This document shows positions 53,963-64,000 of a DNA stretch of 64,000 nucleotides, in pieces. Origin of the DNA: Ixodes scapularis (taxonomy: Eukaryota; Arthropoda; Arachnida; Ixodida; Ixodidae); NCBI RefSeq assembly GCF_016920785.2, contig NW_024609835.1:177131109-177195108 (forward strand). Direction: 5' to 3'. Under the pieces are notes generated by a model. That model was not told the DNA's origin, made no database searches, and was given only the letters and a program-made list of their open reading frames with translations. Positions within the stretch are counted from its first letter, which is position 1. Each line of letters opens with the position of its first letter. The translations under genes and the position numbers were made by a program.

Positions 53963-55960
53963 TACTAATACTAATACTTTATTCGTACTTAATGGGGAGG
54001 AGGGAGGGGGGATTACTCAGGCGTACAGGGTCACAAAAGGCAATGCTGCCCATACCGGAATGCCTGTGTACCCGACCCGGGGCCCGCAGGTGCTTAAATA
54101 TGCGTCAACGAGAGGAATAAAAGGAAGAGGAGGAAGAGGAAGGAAGAAAAAGGGGGAGGGATGTCGGGTGCGGGAAGTCAGGCTATACATCATCTCTTCC
54201 CTGACGGAAGGCGACCAAGGCGCCGGCCGGCCCGGTCCAGTCATGAGCCCGCCAGAGACTTCGCTGCGTCTGGCTCAATATATTCTACTGCCGAGGCAAG
54301 ACACCACACAATGCCAGCCGGCCCACCACCGAACACAACACCCGTCAGCTTCAGCCGCAATCCGACAGCGGCGACAAAGGCAGAGGTAACGCCAAAGACT
54401 ACCGCGCGCGCTAAGCTGCCTTCATGATCAGTCTTAGTTCATGATAGTCAGGAGAAAGTGGCACTGTGAGGGAAACTACCACCATAAAGCGACAACTCGT
54501 GGCAGCCAAGAAGAGCCGTGCCTCTGTGTTCAGGTAAAGAGAGGCTGAAGGGCAGACAGTGGGGCTGTTTAAACGTGTAGCGTCCACTAGGGCCTGGTGC
54601 CTAGGTGCTTGGAGTTGGCATAGCAGGTGGATCGTGGCGGCCTGCACCCTTGATATAAGCGACTGCCACGAGCACACCGTATCAGGCTGTCGGTCGCGAT
54701 TTCTGTGTAAAAGAGGCACTGGGTCTCGGGTGTACAGCGACTATATGCAGCCCGACAGTATGTTAGTGAGTCTGGCTCGGAGTGCGGCAGAATAGAGGAG
54801 CCAGATGGAACAACCATATTTACGCGTGGGTAAACTAGGGCTTCGTAGAGCTGTCTAAACGCATTAGGTGGCATGCTGGAGGTTGTGCGGGTGACGAAAC
54901 CAAGCATGCGTTGTGATTTTGGCGATAGTTCGTTGGACATGTCCTGTGAATGACAGTCGCGCACAGCTCAACACCAAGCACAGTCGCTGGGTCGCACGCC
55001 GGAATTCGCGATCCCCGTGACACAGTGTGGGTGTTTTGCGGGGACGACAGAACCCAGTAAATGTCATTGTGCAGGACTTGTCAGCGTTAACGAGCAGGTT
55101 GTGCTCCTCAGTCCAGCGATAACGTATGTCGATGTCAGGCTGGAGGGAGACGTAGTCTGCGGGGCTATGAATGGGATGAAGCACGGTCAAGTCGTCAGCA
55201 TACGACTGAAGGAAGCAGCTAAGGTTCTTTGTGATGCTGTCAATGTAGATCGTGAAAAGAGTCGGGCCGAAGACACACCCCTGGGATAATTCAGCCAGGA
55301 CGGTTGTACTAGCAGATGTTGCACCACAGTAGACAGCACGCTGGGTACTGTTGCTGCCAAAGGACCCGAGTCATGACAGTGTAGCACCGGTGATGCCCTT
55401 GATCTCAATGCTGCTAAGTAGGGCAGGGTCTGACGGACGTTCGAAGGCACGAGACAGGGTAAGCTAGGCGAGCTCGCTAGGAGTACATAGGTCAAGGTGA
55501 GCGCTGTGAGTACAAGTGCTCGCAAAGCAGTCTCACAACTGAGACTACGGCGAAAATGGTGATAGGCCATGCTCCTCAAGGTTGGCGTGAATCTTGATGT
55601 TCAGAATTCGGTCGAAGGTGCGACAGACGGTGGACGTTGAGGCAATGGGCCTGTAGGACGATACTAGGTCCACACGAGCACCATGACCCTTGTTAACAGG
55701 TGTGATATATGCAATCGTCCATGCATCAGGGGTCTAACTCAAGTCTAGAATTTTTTGAGACATAGAGCAGAGAAAATGAGCTATGGGGGAGCTGTGGGTT
55801 TGAAGATCAAAGGGTGGATCCCGTCAGGACCAGGACCTTGGGACGCTTGATACGGGAAACATCTTCCAAGACGTCATCAACAGTTATGTGCAGAGTGGGC
55901 AGTCTTGGAGAGGTAGGTACAACAGATAGCATTGAAACATGGTAAGAGGGCCCATGAGCT
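53963..55960 (-). pseudogene. 5'-truncated LINE reverse transcriptase, heavily frameshifted
   Basis: Along the minus strand from about 55850: QGPGPDGIHPLIFKP (RT entry), AWTIAYITPVNKGHGARVDL, SYRPIASTSTVCRTFDRILN, LSQGCVFGPTLFTIYIDSIT (motif B), SYADDLTVLHPIHSPADY (motif C, YADD near 55187-55205), then NLLVNADKSCTMTFTGF. The C-terminal part runs to about 54411, and an AATAAAG with a (TAGTAT)-like tail lies at 53985-53963. Motif A is eroded (LTLSRAFERPSD, catalytic D lost). The endonuclease is absent. An RT of CR1/jockey type, now dead. Confidence 0.75.
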
Positions 55961-56755
55961 ATTCAATTTTGCATAAATTTTTGTTGCTTACATAATCTTC
56001 TGCATGAGGAGCATCTGTCTCCCTCCTAGATCTGTCCGGTTTTCGGACACTCTCTGAATTGAGGAAATCTTCTGTCAGCATTACAGCTTCCATACATTTA
56101 AAATACGTAGTTTCCCACACTTTTTTTCACTGGTTGATGCGGGACAATATGAAGGGCCAAGGATAATTCCTAATGAAAATAAAGGCAACATTTGAGGACC
56201 CGATTTATGTCACTGCAGTTCACAAAATCTAAAAGAACTAAGGATTGTTTCCGAAGTGTGAAAGCCAGCGCACGCGTCCCTGCCAGCTCTTTCTCTCCTA
56301 CAAAATGTTTTCAGAGCAGAATAATTTGAAAAATGCTGAAATTCAATTTTCGAATTTTGGAGAGATTTTCAAGGTACTTGTTCCACATGTAAATATCCGG
56401 AAATGTCGGGTTTTACCAGAAAACGAATGACTCTATATATAGTTTATAGAAACGACGTGCCCCTTCCATGATTTTATGCACTCTAGTTAATTCCTAAGTT
56501 CAACGGCACAACTCCTATTTAACTTTTGATACTGCGACGCAAAGTTGTACCAAGGATGGTTATTTTAGGCGAGATCTTTCTGGTTCAGATAAAGTATGTG
56601 ACTCTTGTAAACAAGGGGATGTTCAGTCGTATAAAACACGACGATTTATGTGTTAATCTAAATGATCTTTTACTGTCGTGTCAAAATTAAATAAGAGAAT
56701 TTCATTTTATGGTACATGAAAATAAAAGTTGATTGTATGAACTGTAGAAAAAATG
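55961..56755. other. Intergenic stretch, no recognised gene
   Basis: AT-rich, no supported feature. Confidence 0.4.
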
Positions 56756-57171
56756 AGACGTTCACAAATCTCTGTAATGCAAAATTAGAGCGCAGCTCTT
56801 GAGAAAAAGGGGAGGACACGGAAGGAAGGGCATGCCCCTCCTCCTCCTCCTTAGCCTCTGCTTCTCTCCTCCTCTCCTCCTCTCCCCTCCTACTCAACCG
56901 CACCCTCCCCTCCTCCTCCTGCGTACCCTCCCATCCTCCTCCTCCGGACCCTCCCCTCCTCCCACAGTTTCCAGGCGAACTTTAGCTGGAAAATATAGGC
57001 CACGTGACCTCAACACCAACTAAGTAAAGCAAATGACGTCACATGACTTCGTGTCACGTCACCCATGAACGAATTCAGTTTCTCCGAAAATTAACGTCAC
57101 GTGACCTCAACACCTATTCAATTTCCCGCTAAATTTAGCTGGCGGTAATGGCGACGGCGGCGCTTCCTTAA

Positions 57172-57358
57172 AGGCCGGTTCTCACATGCAGCGAAGCGCT
57201 GATGTAGCGCTGCTCACGTGCCGTCAGCTACTTCTCGTCTGCCATGAGCAACAGTTTTGACGGTGCGATACAAAGCTGGTGAACGCTCCCGTCGGCATGT
57301 GCTTAGCGCGAGGTCAGCGCTATGCTTGTAGCACTTCGCTGCATGTGTGAACAGGCCT
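57172..57358 (-). mobile_element. PIF/Harbinger-type MITE, copy 3 (inverted)
   Basis: Reverse orientation to copies 1, 2 and 4: AGGCCGGTTCTCACATGCAG ... GCATGTGTGAACAGGCCT. TAA stands on both sides (57169-57171 and 57359-57361), a complete 3-bp duplication. Confidence 0.8.
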
Positions 57359-57361
57359 TAA

Positions 57362-58497
57362 AGGGGTCATCAACGTTGCTAGAACCACTCAGTTGGGAAA
57401 CTGCCATAGAAATCGCTCCGAAAAAGTGGCCCCAATCTGTCCACCAGAACCGAGCTAATGGCGAACACAACGCCGCCATTTCTCCCGCACCGGCCACTCG
57501 AGGAACTGCACACTACTTCCATTTTGGCTTTAATCGGCCACTTTGGCGCCGAAACAGATACAGCGGAAGAGGTTACAGGAGTGCCGCCCCCGTCTGCCCA
57601 GCGGACGCGCCGCGAATTTCTACCGAAGTTAAAATGCACCTACGTCGGGACGCGCTACCTGAAAGGACCGGCGAGGCATGGTTGTATAAAAACAATATTA
57701 ATTGTTCCGCAAAACCTTGTAAACTAAGATTATAAAAACATCACGCGCCCTCCATTTTGTACTAAACTCCAATAAATTTCATACAAAAAGAGTATTTTCC
57801 GTTTGTTTTTACGCAAAACCATGCTTTCTAAAAGCTCAAGGTGACCACAGTACAGACAAATGATAAAGAGTGGCGCTGTTGTATTTAGCTCGGTCTCGGT
57901 GGACGCCAGCGGCCCAGGTTTCGACGGCAAGTTTCCCAACTGAGTGTTCTAGTAACGTTGGGGGTCATGAAACGATTTTCCTACTTCTTTCTCCTTAGCT
58001 TTAATCCTTAACTCAAATGCGAATTGTGAAATCACGTGGTCCTGACATTCCTTCGGCACCGGTGCGATGACTCCTAGCTTCCACCGTGCTTTTTAGGCAC
58101 ACCATAGAACTTGTCATTCCCCAGTGACAATAAGTTCCGTCAGAACACTCACTGACCACGAACGCGAATCTAAATATTCGTCGACGGATTGATTGTTGAC
58201 GAGCGCATACGTCCGAGTGACGCAGTTCTCGTGTCCAATGCGTGAGCTGGGCTCTGCTGACGTCAGTTTGGCGCCGGTGATGCGCTTTTGGAACCGCGGA
58301 TGTATCATAGTGAAAAGGCGGAGAGCTTTCGAAGGCAAGAAGGTACAAAATAGTCCGCTCTATTTTTAAGTGTTCGTACCGAAAAGCTGGCTTTTGACTT
58401 TCTAGCCTCTTTCTTTTGGCCAACTAAACGATATGCGATTAGTAAAGTCCCAATTTGAAATCATTCATCCCAACCCAAAATTCGTTTCATGGCCCCT
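57362..58497. mobile_element. AGGGGTCAT-ended element between two Harbinger MITEs
   Basis: The left end is AGGGGTCATCAACGTTGCTA and the right end, reverse-complemented, is AGGGGCCATGAAACGAATTT. A longer inverted partner of the left end lies inside at 57931-57973 (reverse complement ...GGGGGTCATGA, AACGTTACTAGAACACTCAG, TTGGGAAAC), so the segment may be a 0.6-kb element (57362-57970) plus a diverged second half. TTA/TAA flanks both edges, which suggests a TTA-targeting superfamily. Non-coding. Confidence 0.5.
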
Positions 58498-58500
58498 TTA

Positions 58501-58662
58501 AGGCCTGTTCACAAATGAAGCGGAGCGCTAAGCGCGTGCTGACGGGAGCGTTCACCAGCTTTGTGTCGCACCGTCGAAACTGTTGCTCATGGCAGACGAT
58601 AAGTAGCTGACGCCACGCGAGCAGCGCTACATCAGCGCTTTGCTGCATGTGAGAACCGGCCT
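58501..58662 (+). mobile_element. PIF/Harbinger-type MITE, copy 4
   Basis: AGGCCTGTTCACAAATGAAG ... GAGAACCGGCCT flanked by TTA at 58498-58500 and 58663-58665. It lacks the CTACAAGCATAGCGC segment present in other copies. Confidence 0.8.
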
Positions 58663-58717
58663 TTACGCGGAAACGGGCGCCAAAGAGCTGCGCTGGAAAA
58701 ATAATGCGGAACTCAGG

Positions 58718-58893
58718 TTCGTCTGCTTCTTTTGCCGGGGTTGTGGAGACGTTAGAACACCGAGCTCTGATTTAAGGATGGTGGATCAACCTCAAAGCAA
58801 GCTATCTTGAGGTAGATCCACTATCTTTCAAACAGAGTCAGTCAGAGCTCGGCCTTCTGACTTCACCACAACCCGGCAAAAGAAGCAGACGAA
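58718..58893. mobile_element. Fold-back element with GTCTGCTTCTTTTGCCGGG ends
   Basis: Left TTCGTCTGCTTCTTTTGCCG and right (reverse complement) TTCGTCTGCTTCTTTTGCCG are identical over 20 bases. Similarity then continues through GGTTGTGG and ACACCGAGCTCTGA/AGGCCGAGCTCTGA to the centre at about 58805. Nearly the whole 176 bp folds into one hairpin. Non-coding. Confidence 0.75.
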
Positions 58894-59789
58894 ATTGCAT
58901 TAGCGAATTGGTAATCCTTTCCCCTCGGATATAGTGCCTATAGACCATTTTCATGGCGAGCGCCACCAGGCGGTGCTCCAGTCTTTACCACCCCAGAGAA
59001 CTTTCAGTTCATGAAAAGAATGAACAAAGCCCACATTAACACCCCGGCTTGAAGTTTCAATGAAACGTTTAACCACCAATTCTACAGGTGAACGCAAAAA
59101 GAACGAAGCACGAGATCTGTTAAAATTTCTCAAATATATTTGTAAACCGACTTGCCTTCTCTAAAACGTTAAATTGTACAGCCGAAGGCCCTCGTTACAT
59201 CTCGAACTCTGTTGTCAGTGTACCATTTATGTTTGCTAGCACTGGTGACATAACTAAGCTCGACAGGCTTGCAAAGACGGTGCGACCGGAAGTGGCTTGG
59301 AACGCAAGCGGCAGTTCATGTTTCTAAACAGCAAGAAGGTCTATACGCTCCGTGCGGGAACTATAGGGGGCGCTTTGAAAAACGCGCGCAGCGCCGCTAG
59401 CGGAGGAGCTCGCGTTCGACTGTGAGGCGCGTTCAGCAGCCTGCGGCGCCTTTCCGCATGCCAAGCTGTGGCGGTGGAAGCGCGCACGGACGAAATTTTT
59501 GCTTTTTGAGTCGATACGTTAAGGGTGACGTTGCATGAGTGTTGGGGAGAATGACATTTAGCTGTTCTCCACTTCTAATATATTGAGTTTGAGTCGTTAT
59601 TAGGGGTAATTCCTCTAGTCGCGGCCGAAAAAGGAGTTGGAGGAATTTTCCGAAAAGCAAAACGTTCCGCTCGTCGCTGTAAACGTAGGACTGCTGGAAT
59701 GATGATATTTGGAGGCGAGTGAGATGTTCACTAAGTTTCTGCACGAAGTGTGTGAAAGTTCTTTTTCTAACGAATAAAAAAATAAGGCT
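58894..59789. other. Intergenic stretch, no recognised gene
   Basis: It includes CTATAGGGGGCGCTTTG at 59361 and a GC-rich block at 59370-59470. No supported coding region. Confidence 0.4.
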
Positions 59790-60470
59790 GTACGGGATAT
59801 CTAATATTGGACCCAAAATGTTGTGTTATAACCAGGCTGTGCGAAGTGCAGATTTGGGCACAGAGGTGCTTGGACTTGACGGTAACATGATACAGCACTT
59901 ATTATACCAAAAAGAGGTGGCATAGGGAAACCAAGTAGAAATTTGGTTTGGGCGGCGTAACTCAATGGGAACCGGTTTTGACCATGAAAGGGGTATTAAG
60001 AGAATACCACTGGTTGTGGGAGGTGGAGACTTCACAGGTAGGATGGGACCAGTGGACTGTACTTACAATTGAAAAAAACTTTTCGAAAGATGGTTCCAAA
60101 GCCAAAAAAACAAAGTTGTCGGCCAACACACGGTCTGGCCGCCAAGGGCTTTTGCGGTCAGCTGTTGTTAATAACCTGTTGTGCGAGGTGCTGATTTTTG
60201 GCGCACGGGTACTTTCACATGACCGTAACTTGACACAACACTTATTATACCAAAAATAGTTGGCATAGCGAAACCAGGTGGAAATTTAGTTTGGGCGGCG
60301 TAACTAAATGAGAACTTTTTTTGACCGTCAAAGACTGTCAAGATAATACCACTCATCATGGGAGGTGCACACTTTACAGATAGGAAGGGACCAGTGGACA
60401 GTACTTCCAGTTTGAACCACTTTGCGGCAGCTGGCTCTAAAGCCGAGAAAAAAATTGTTTTCTACAGAAG
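59790..60470 (+). repeat. Tandem dimer, period ~343 bp
   Basis: CTTATTATACCAAAAA occurs at 59898 and 60241. In the same order in both halves are GTTTGGGCGGCGTAACT, ATACCACT.....GGGAGGTG, ACAGGTAGGATGGGACCAGT/ACAGATAGGAAGGGACCAGT and TCCAAAGCC/TCTAAAGCC. The two units are diverged (many substitutions, short indels). This may be two monomers of a satellite or a duplicated segment. Confidence 0.75.
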
Positions 60471-61214
60471 TTGTGGTGTCAACGTTTCCGCATTTAGGAG
60501 GCTGATCAAGAAAGAAAGCACACCACATAACCTTCCATACTCAAACGCCGATTTTCCAGGGATTCCAAGTTTCATTGTTGTTTTCTTTAGATTTATATTT
60601 GTCACTTCTTTTTTTTAATTTTTACCGTTCGAATCTTTCTTCATGAAGTACAGATTGCTATGTAATACTTGTCCGGAAATATCATCGACGCGTACGATGG
60701 GGACGAAACTTCTTTGGAGGGCATTCCTCCAACGAAATTGGCACTGCATACCCGCGAGTGTGGGATGGCATTTCAGCTCGTCAAATCGGCGCTAACACAT
60801 GTTGCCGTTACTGGTACGAAAACAAACACAGAGCGCAAAGCGGCAGTGTAGAGTATGTCAGCCGTGCTCACACAGTGGCAGACATGACCGGAAGACCAAA
60901 TTTCTCGCATCGTTCGACACGGGTTCATCGTTGTCGCTGTCCCACAAAACATTGGCGAGGGGTGAAAAACTGTGACACTTTGTCCCCACGAGATACGACG
61001 CATAACTATTGAAGGACTTAATGACGCAGCACAGGCAGCACTTCAGGCTGTGATCCCAGCGGAACCGCACCGCTCCGACTTCAATGCGTACCAACGTACG
61101 CGGCGTGGTTTCGGTTTCGTTTTCTCTGGGGTTCTCACTGCCTACCTTGAGTACCGGCCGCGCGGCGGCGCGCCAATCGCGTCGCACGGAGTGTATAAAC
61201 CTATTGCTAAACCA
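60471..61214. other. Intergenic stretch, no recognised gene
   Basis: Overlapping short frames on both strands, no domains. Confidence 0.4.
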
Positions 61215-61432
61215 CCCATGCATCGAGAACCATGCACGGAACGTGGTTACACGCGCTGCGCGTGCTAGCGTTGGAAGTAGCATTTTTTAAACAAAAATCT
61301 AAAACAAGCGGCAGTTCGCACGCGCATCCGGAAACGCCTTTTTTTATGCTTTATTTAACACCTTTAATACGAGCAATGCGAGCGAGCGCAGCGCGTGTAA
61401 CTACGTTCCCGGCATGCTTCTTGATGCTTGGG
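61215..61432. mobile_element. Fold-back MITE with ~55-bp inverted ends
   Basis: Left CCATGCATCGAGAACCATGC, then ACGGAACGTGGTTACACGCG and CTGCGCGTGCTAGCG, pairs with the right end whose reverse complement is CCAAGCATCAAGAAGCATGC, CGGGAACGTAGTTACACGCG, CTGCGCTCGCTCG. The AT-rich middle is non-coding. Confidence 0.65.
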
Positions 61433-63380
61433 TAATTTAGCAAAAGTCTATCGCCAGAACAACGCGGAAAATGCATTCTCAATTTTGCTGTTCGAACCGG
61501 TTTGAACCGTTAGTTTGAATCTCCAGAACTGACTTGAAAACCGTGAGCCCGAACCCAAACCGAACCGATAAAAATTGCGGTTCGACACTCCGGTCTGTAC
61601 CAGTTACATCTTTCAGTCGCTAAGGCTCGTGGACACGAGGACTGTAACCTTGGAAGTAGCTGAGGGTACGTCCGTAGAATTCGTACATTTCACAGAGCTG
61701 CCCTGCCGAGTACCGAACGGTTAGAAATTAACGCGTTTCATACAACTTATACAGCTCGTAAATTATGTAACAATACTGACATGGGCCTATTTGATTTGCG
61801 TTCTGTCATTCTGAGGTTTGAAAAGAATCTGATAAGTGATCGTCAACGTTTTCCTAATAAATAAAAAAAAACATGCTCATAGTTTGAAGATAGAGGAGTA
61901 GACAGGCAAGCTGGAGTATGGTGACACATTTTTAAAAAACTGAAGACAACGGACAAAAAAAAAACACAAAACGTCTTAGTTGTTTTTTTTTTTTTTTTTG
62001 TTACGTGCTGAGTTTTTTTTAGTTTTTCGTCCGTCGGTCTTCGGTTTTTCCAAATGGAGAAAACAATTTTTCGAAGTGTCGCGTGAAAATATAGAAAATG
62101 TTTACTCTAGTGTAAACTCAATCAAGTTGATCTCTTAGTGACCGCAACCCAGAGAGAGAGCGTATTCAGCAAAACCCGGACGTGGACCAGGCTAAGAAGA
62201 AGCCGCGGACATTTGCACGGGTAACTGCGTTACGCACGAGTCGACGCAAACACGCGAGAAACGAGGTATAAAGATGCAAATTTGAATCGTATAAAGGCAA
62301 TGTCGTAGAGGCCGAAACGGCCACATTTGCAAGCGTCAAGTACCTCCTTCTCTCGCTTTTTCCTCTATTGATATTTAGAAACGAAAGTGGGCTAGAACCG
62401 GCGACCTTCGTCGTCCTTTTTCAACCTCTCCGAAAACGTGAATATGAAACGGCGTCGGGGGATAAAGTATAAAACGAAAGGGCCCGGAATATGTGCAAAA
62501 GAAGCGGTATAAGGCTCGGAAAAGCGGATCGTGAAAGGGCGGCAACCACGGTACGATGCTCGAGAAAGTGCGTGCGTGCGTGTGAGTGTGTGTCTGTGTG
62601 GGCGGGCCGGGGGAGGGGGGGGGGGGGGGGGGGAGCAAGATCAAGACGCAGCAGAAGAAAGGGTTGCGGCGCCATTTGAATGCAAATCCGTCCCTTCGCT
62701 GGCCATTCAAATCCCCCTGGAAACAGTGCCCACGCGCCAAGATAATGGTCCAACTCGGCTCACTTTGAAAGCGCTATAATAAACACCCGCACGCACGCAG
62801 AAAGACACAGCGCGATGTACTCCGTTTCGCCGAACGATGAACCGCAGCGGAGGCTGCGAGCCATCGCACCCAATTCAGCGCTGAGTGAATGTACCACGTG
62901 ACCACGTACCCGGAGCGTCGCTGAGCCCCTCACAAAAAGTCACGTGACACTCTTGCGGCGTCCGATTGGCTTCGATGGTTCGCAGTGTCCTCTATGGTCC
63001 ATCGTAGGGTGAAACGGAGTTTAGAAGCAGCACAAATACATCGTAAAGAACAAAAAAAAAAAAAAAAAAACGCGTGAGAGAAGAAACAAGTTGCGAGAGA
63101 CGGAGATTCCCCTTTCCTGCTCATGAGTTGTTCCTTTTCTTTTCCCAATTCCCTCGTTTCCTTTTTCCGTGCTCGATTTCTTGCTCCTCGTCCGGGTTGA
63201 AACGAACGGCTGAATCAATTTCTTACGGGTCTTCTTCTTCTGGTTCTTTTTCGTACATTCCGGAGCGCTGAGAATCCCCAGTACGGCGTGCGGAGGCGTT
63301 CGACGGGGCAACGTTGAAGCTGCCCGCACACCGATTTCCGCTGCTCTTGTTCCGATCACTTTTAGTGCGTGCGTTATTTC

Positions 63381-63383
<3 letters not shown>
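61433..63383. other. Intergenic stretch with G-run and promoter-like words
   Basis: Poly-T lies at 61983-61999 and a G-rich run at 62609-62633. Around 62775 a TATAATAAA is followed by CACGTGACCACGTAC (62896) and GTCACGTGAC (62939-62948), and by an inverted CCAAT (CCGATTGGC) near 62963. These are promoter-like words but no exon is recognised. Long A-runs lie at 63051-63070. Confidence 0.35.
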
Positions 63384-63439
<56 letters not shown>

Positions 63440-63486
63440 GCGTGCGTGTGTGTGTGTGTGTGTGTGTGTGCGTGTGTGCGTGTGCG
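63384..63486. repeat. (GT)n microsatellite
   Basis: About 100 bases of GT repeats with a few GC interruptions. Open frames across it on both strands are artefacts. Confidence 0.95.
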
Positions 63487-64000
63487 CAGAAACGGGCTCT
63501 TGAAGAAGAAGGGGAAAGCGGGCGTATTAAATTAGTACCGATTCGAGCCACGGTGTCCAGCCCAAGTCCAACTCCGTCTGGCTCACTCTCGCATAATGAA
63601 TCTTCTCACTCGAAAACCTAATTTGTCTGGGGAAAGTGGAGGGATTAAACCAGGCGGGGGATTATATTCCTATATCACTGTACATTTCGTTATTCTAATT
63701 CATGTAGATTTTCCTTTTTTTTTTTTTTTTTTTTTTGCTTTTGTAATTTTGCGCATCTAAAAGTTTCTAGTGTTCTTTTTCTTTTTTTTTTGTATGCTTT
63801 CTGTTACAGTCACCGAGAGTTGAAGAAGCGAAGGGTGTGACAGGTTGTTTTCAGCTTCCTGGCTTCGTGATTGATTGTTCGATGTGCTTACCGGCGAATG
63901 CCGCGACCTGATTGGCTGCGAAGTGATAATGAGATGCAGGGGATTCGTCACTCCTTGCGTTTCTTAAGTTGATGGCAACAACAGGAGTTCAGTTATGTTT
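63487..64000. other. Intergenic stretch to window end
   Basis: Poly-T lies at 63714-63736 and 63780-63791. No supported gene. Confidence 0.4.

Larger units (their letters stand above)
56756..58700 (+). mobile_element. AGCTCTT-ended terminal-repeat family, copy D (interrupted)
   Basis: It begins GACGTTCACAAATCTCTGTA and GAGCGCAGCTCTTGAG, runs through CCTCCT-rich and CACGTGACCTCAACACC sequence, and reaches TGGCGACGGCGGCGCTTCC at 57167. It resumes at 58666 with CGCGGAAACGGGCGCCAAAG and ends AGAGCTGCGCTGG. The missing join is occupied by three stacked TTA-flanked elements (57172-58662). Confidence 0.65.

Noticed and set aside
63021..63621. Long Cys/Val/His-Thr open frames
   Set aside because: Artefacts of the (GT)n microsatellite and flanking homopolymers.
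1..64000. CRISPR array, prophage, bacterial operon or plasmid features
   Set aside because: The direct repeats found are contiguous minisatellites or dispersed transposons with no unique spacers, and gene structure is eukaryotic.

Overview
This is a repeat-dense eukaryotic nuclear window with no bacterial-style gene organisation. It has no operons and no long open frames other than transposon ORFs, and it is rich in homopolymers, (CA)n/(GT)n tracts, tRNA-derived SINE-like sequence, LINEs with A-rich or (TAAA)n-like tails, and many inverted-repeat DNA elements. The element mix and the style of the LINE proteins look like a tick or other chelicerate, but that is an inference from remembered family style and not a database result. 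I found no intact host gene that I can name. Almost everything supportable here is mobile DNA.

Left third (1-19 kb). A small hAT MITE with a perfect 8-bp target duplication (182-538) is followed by a possible solo LTR (2207-2843), a perfect 16-bp hairpin (4856-4892) and two tandem copies of a GC/AG-rich terminal-repeat family (6208-7029). A decayed Ty3/gypsy LTR element with both LTRs, PBS and PPT lies at 8807-13034; its reverse transcriptase has lost its core. A minus-strand pseudogene-like fragment sits at about 13.3-13.7 kb. An element of about 1.4 kb bounded by inverted arrays of a 15-bp repeat occupies 15975-17395.

Middle (19-36 kb). A plus-strand CR1/jockey-type LINE (19.0-30.55 kb) is split inside its reverse transcriptase by a 7.43-kb insertion (22402-29830) with terminal inverted repeats and an exact 8-bp target duplication. 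That insertion contains a Harbinger MITE, a SINE copy, an inverted-repeat element, a possible THAP-like exon and, on the minus strand, three exon-like blocks with good splice signals. Converging on this LINE is a second, minus-strand LINE (35.09-30.56 kb), itself split after RT motif A by a 2.06-kb hAT-like element (31937-33999) that carries the 3' end of yet another LINE. A LINE 3' UTR and a perfect hAT MITE (35519-35898) follow.

Right half (36-64 kb). A 1-kb copy of the terminal-repeat family carries a cluster of CACGTG palindromes and a roughly 23-unit self-complementary minisatellite (37.02-38.01 kb). A nearly complete minus-strand LINE (48.3-42.6 kb) has an upstream ORF, an ORF1 with a coiled coil plus a degenerate SGNH-esterase fold, and an endonuclease-RT ORF2 broken by one homopolymer frameshift. 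LINE fragments occur at 39.9-40.5, 51.4-51.7 and 53.96-55.96 kb. A stack of TTA-targeting elements sits inside another copy of the terminal-repeat family (56.76-58.70 kb). A 343-bp tandem dimer (59.8-60.5 kb), a fold-back element (61.2 kb) and long (GT)n and poly-G tracts close the window.

The elements act as independent parasites. What links them is nesting order: LINEs were hit by hAT-like elements, which were hit by SINEs, Harbinger MITEs or LINE ends. This gives a readable relative chronology.
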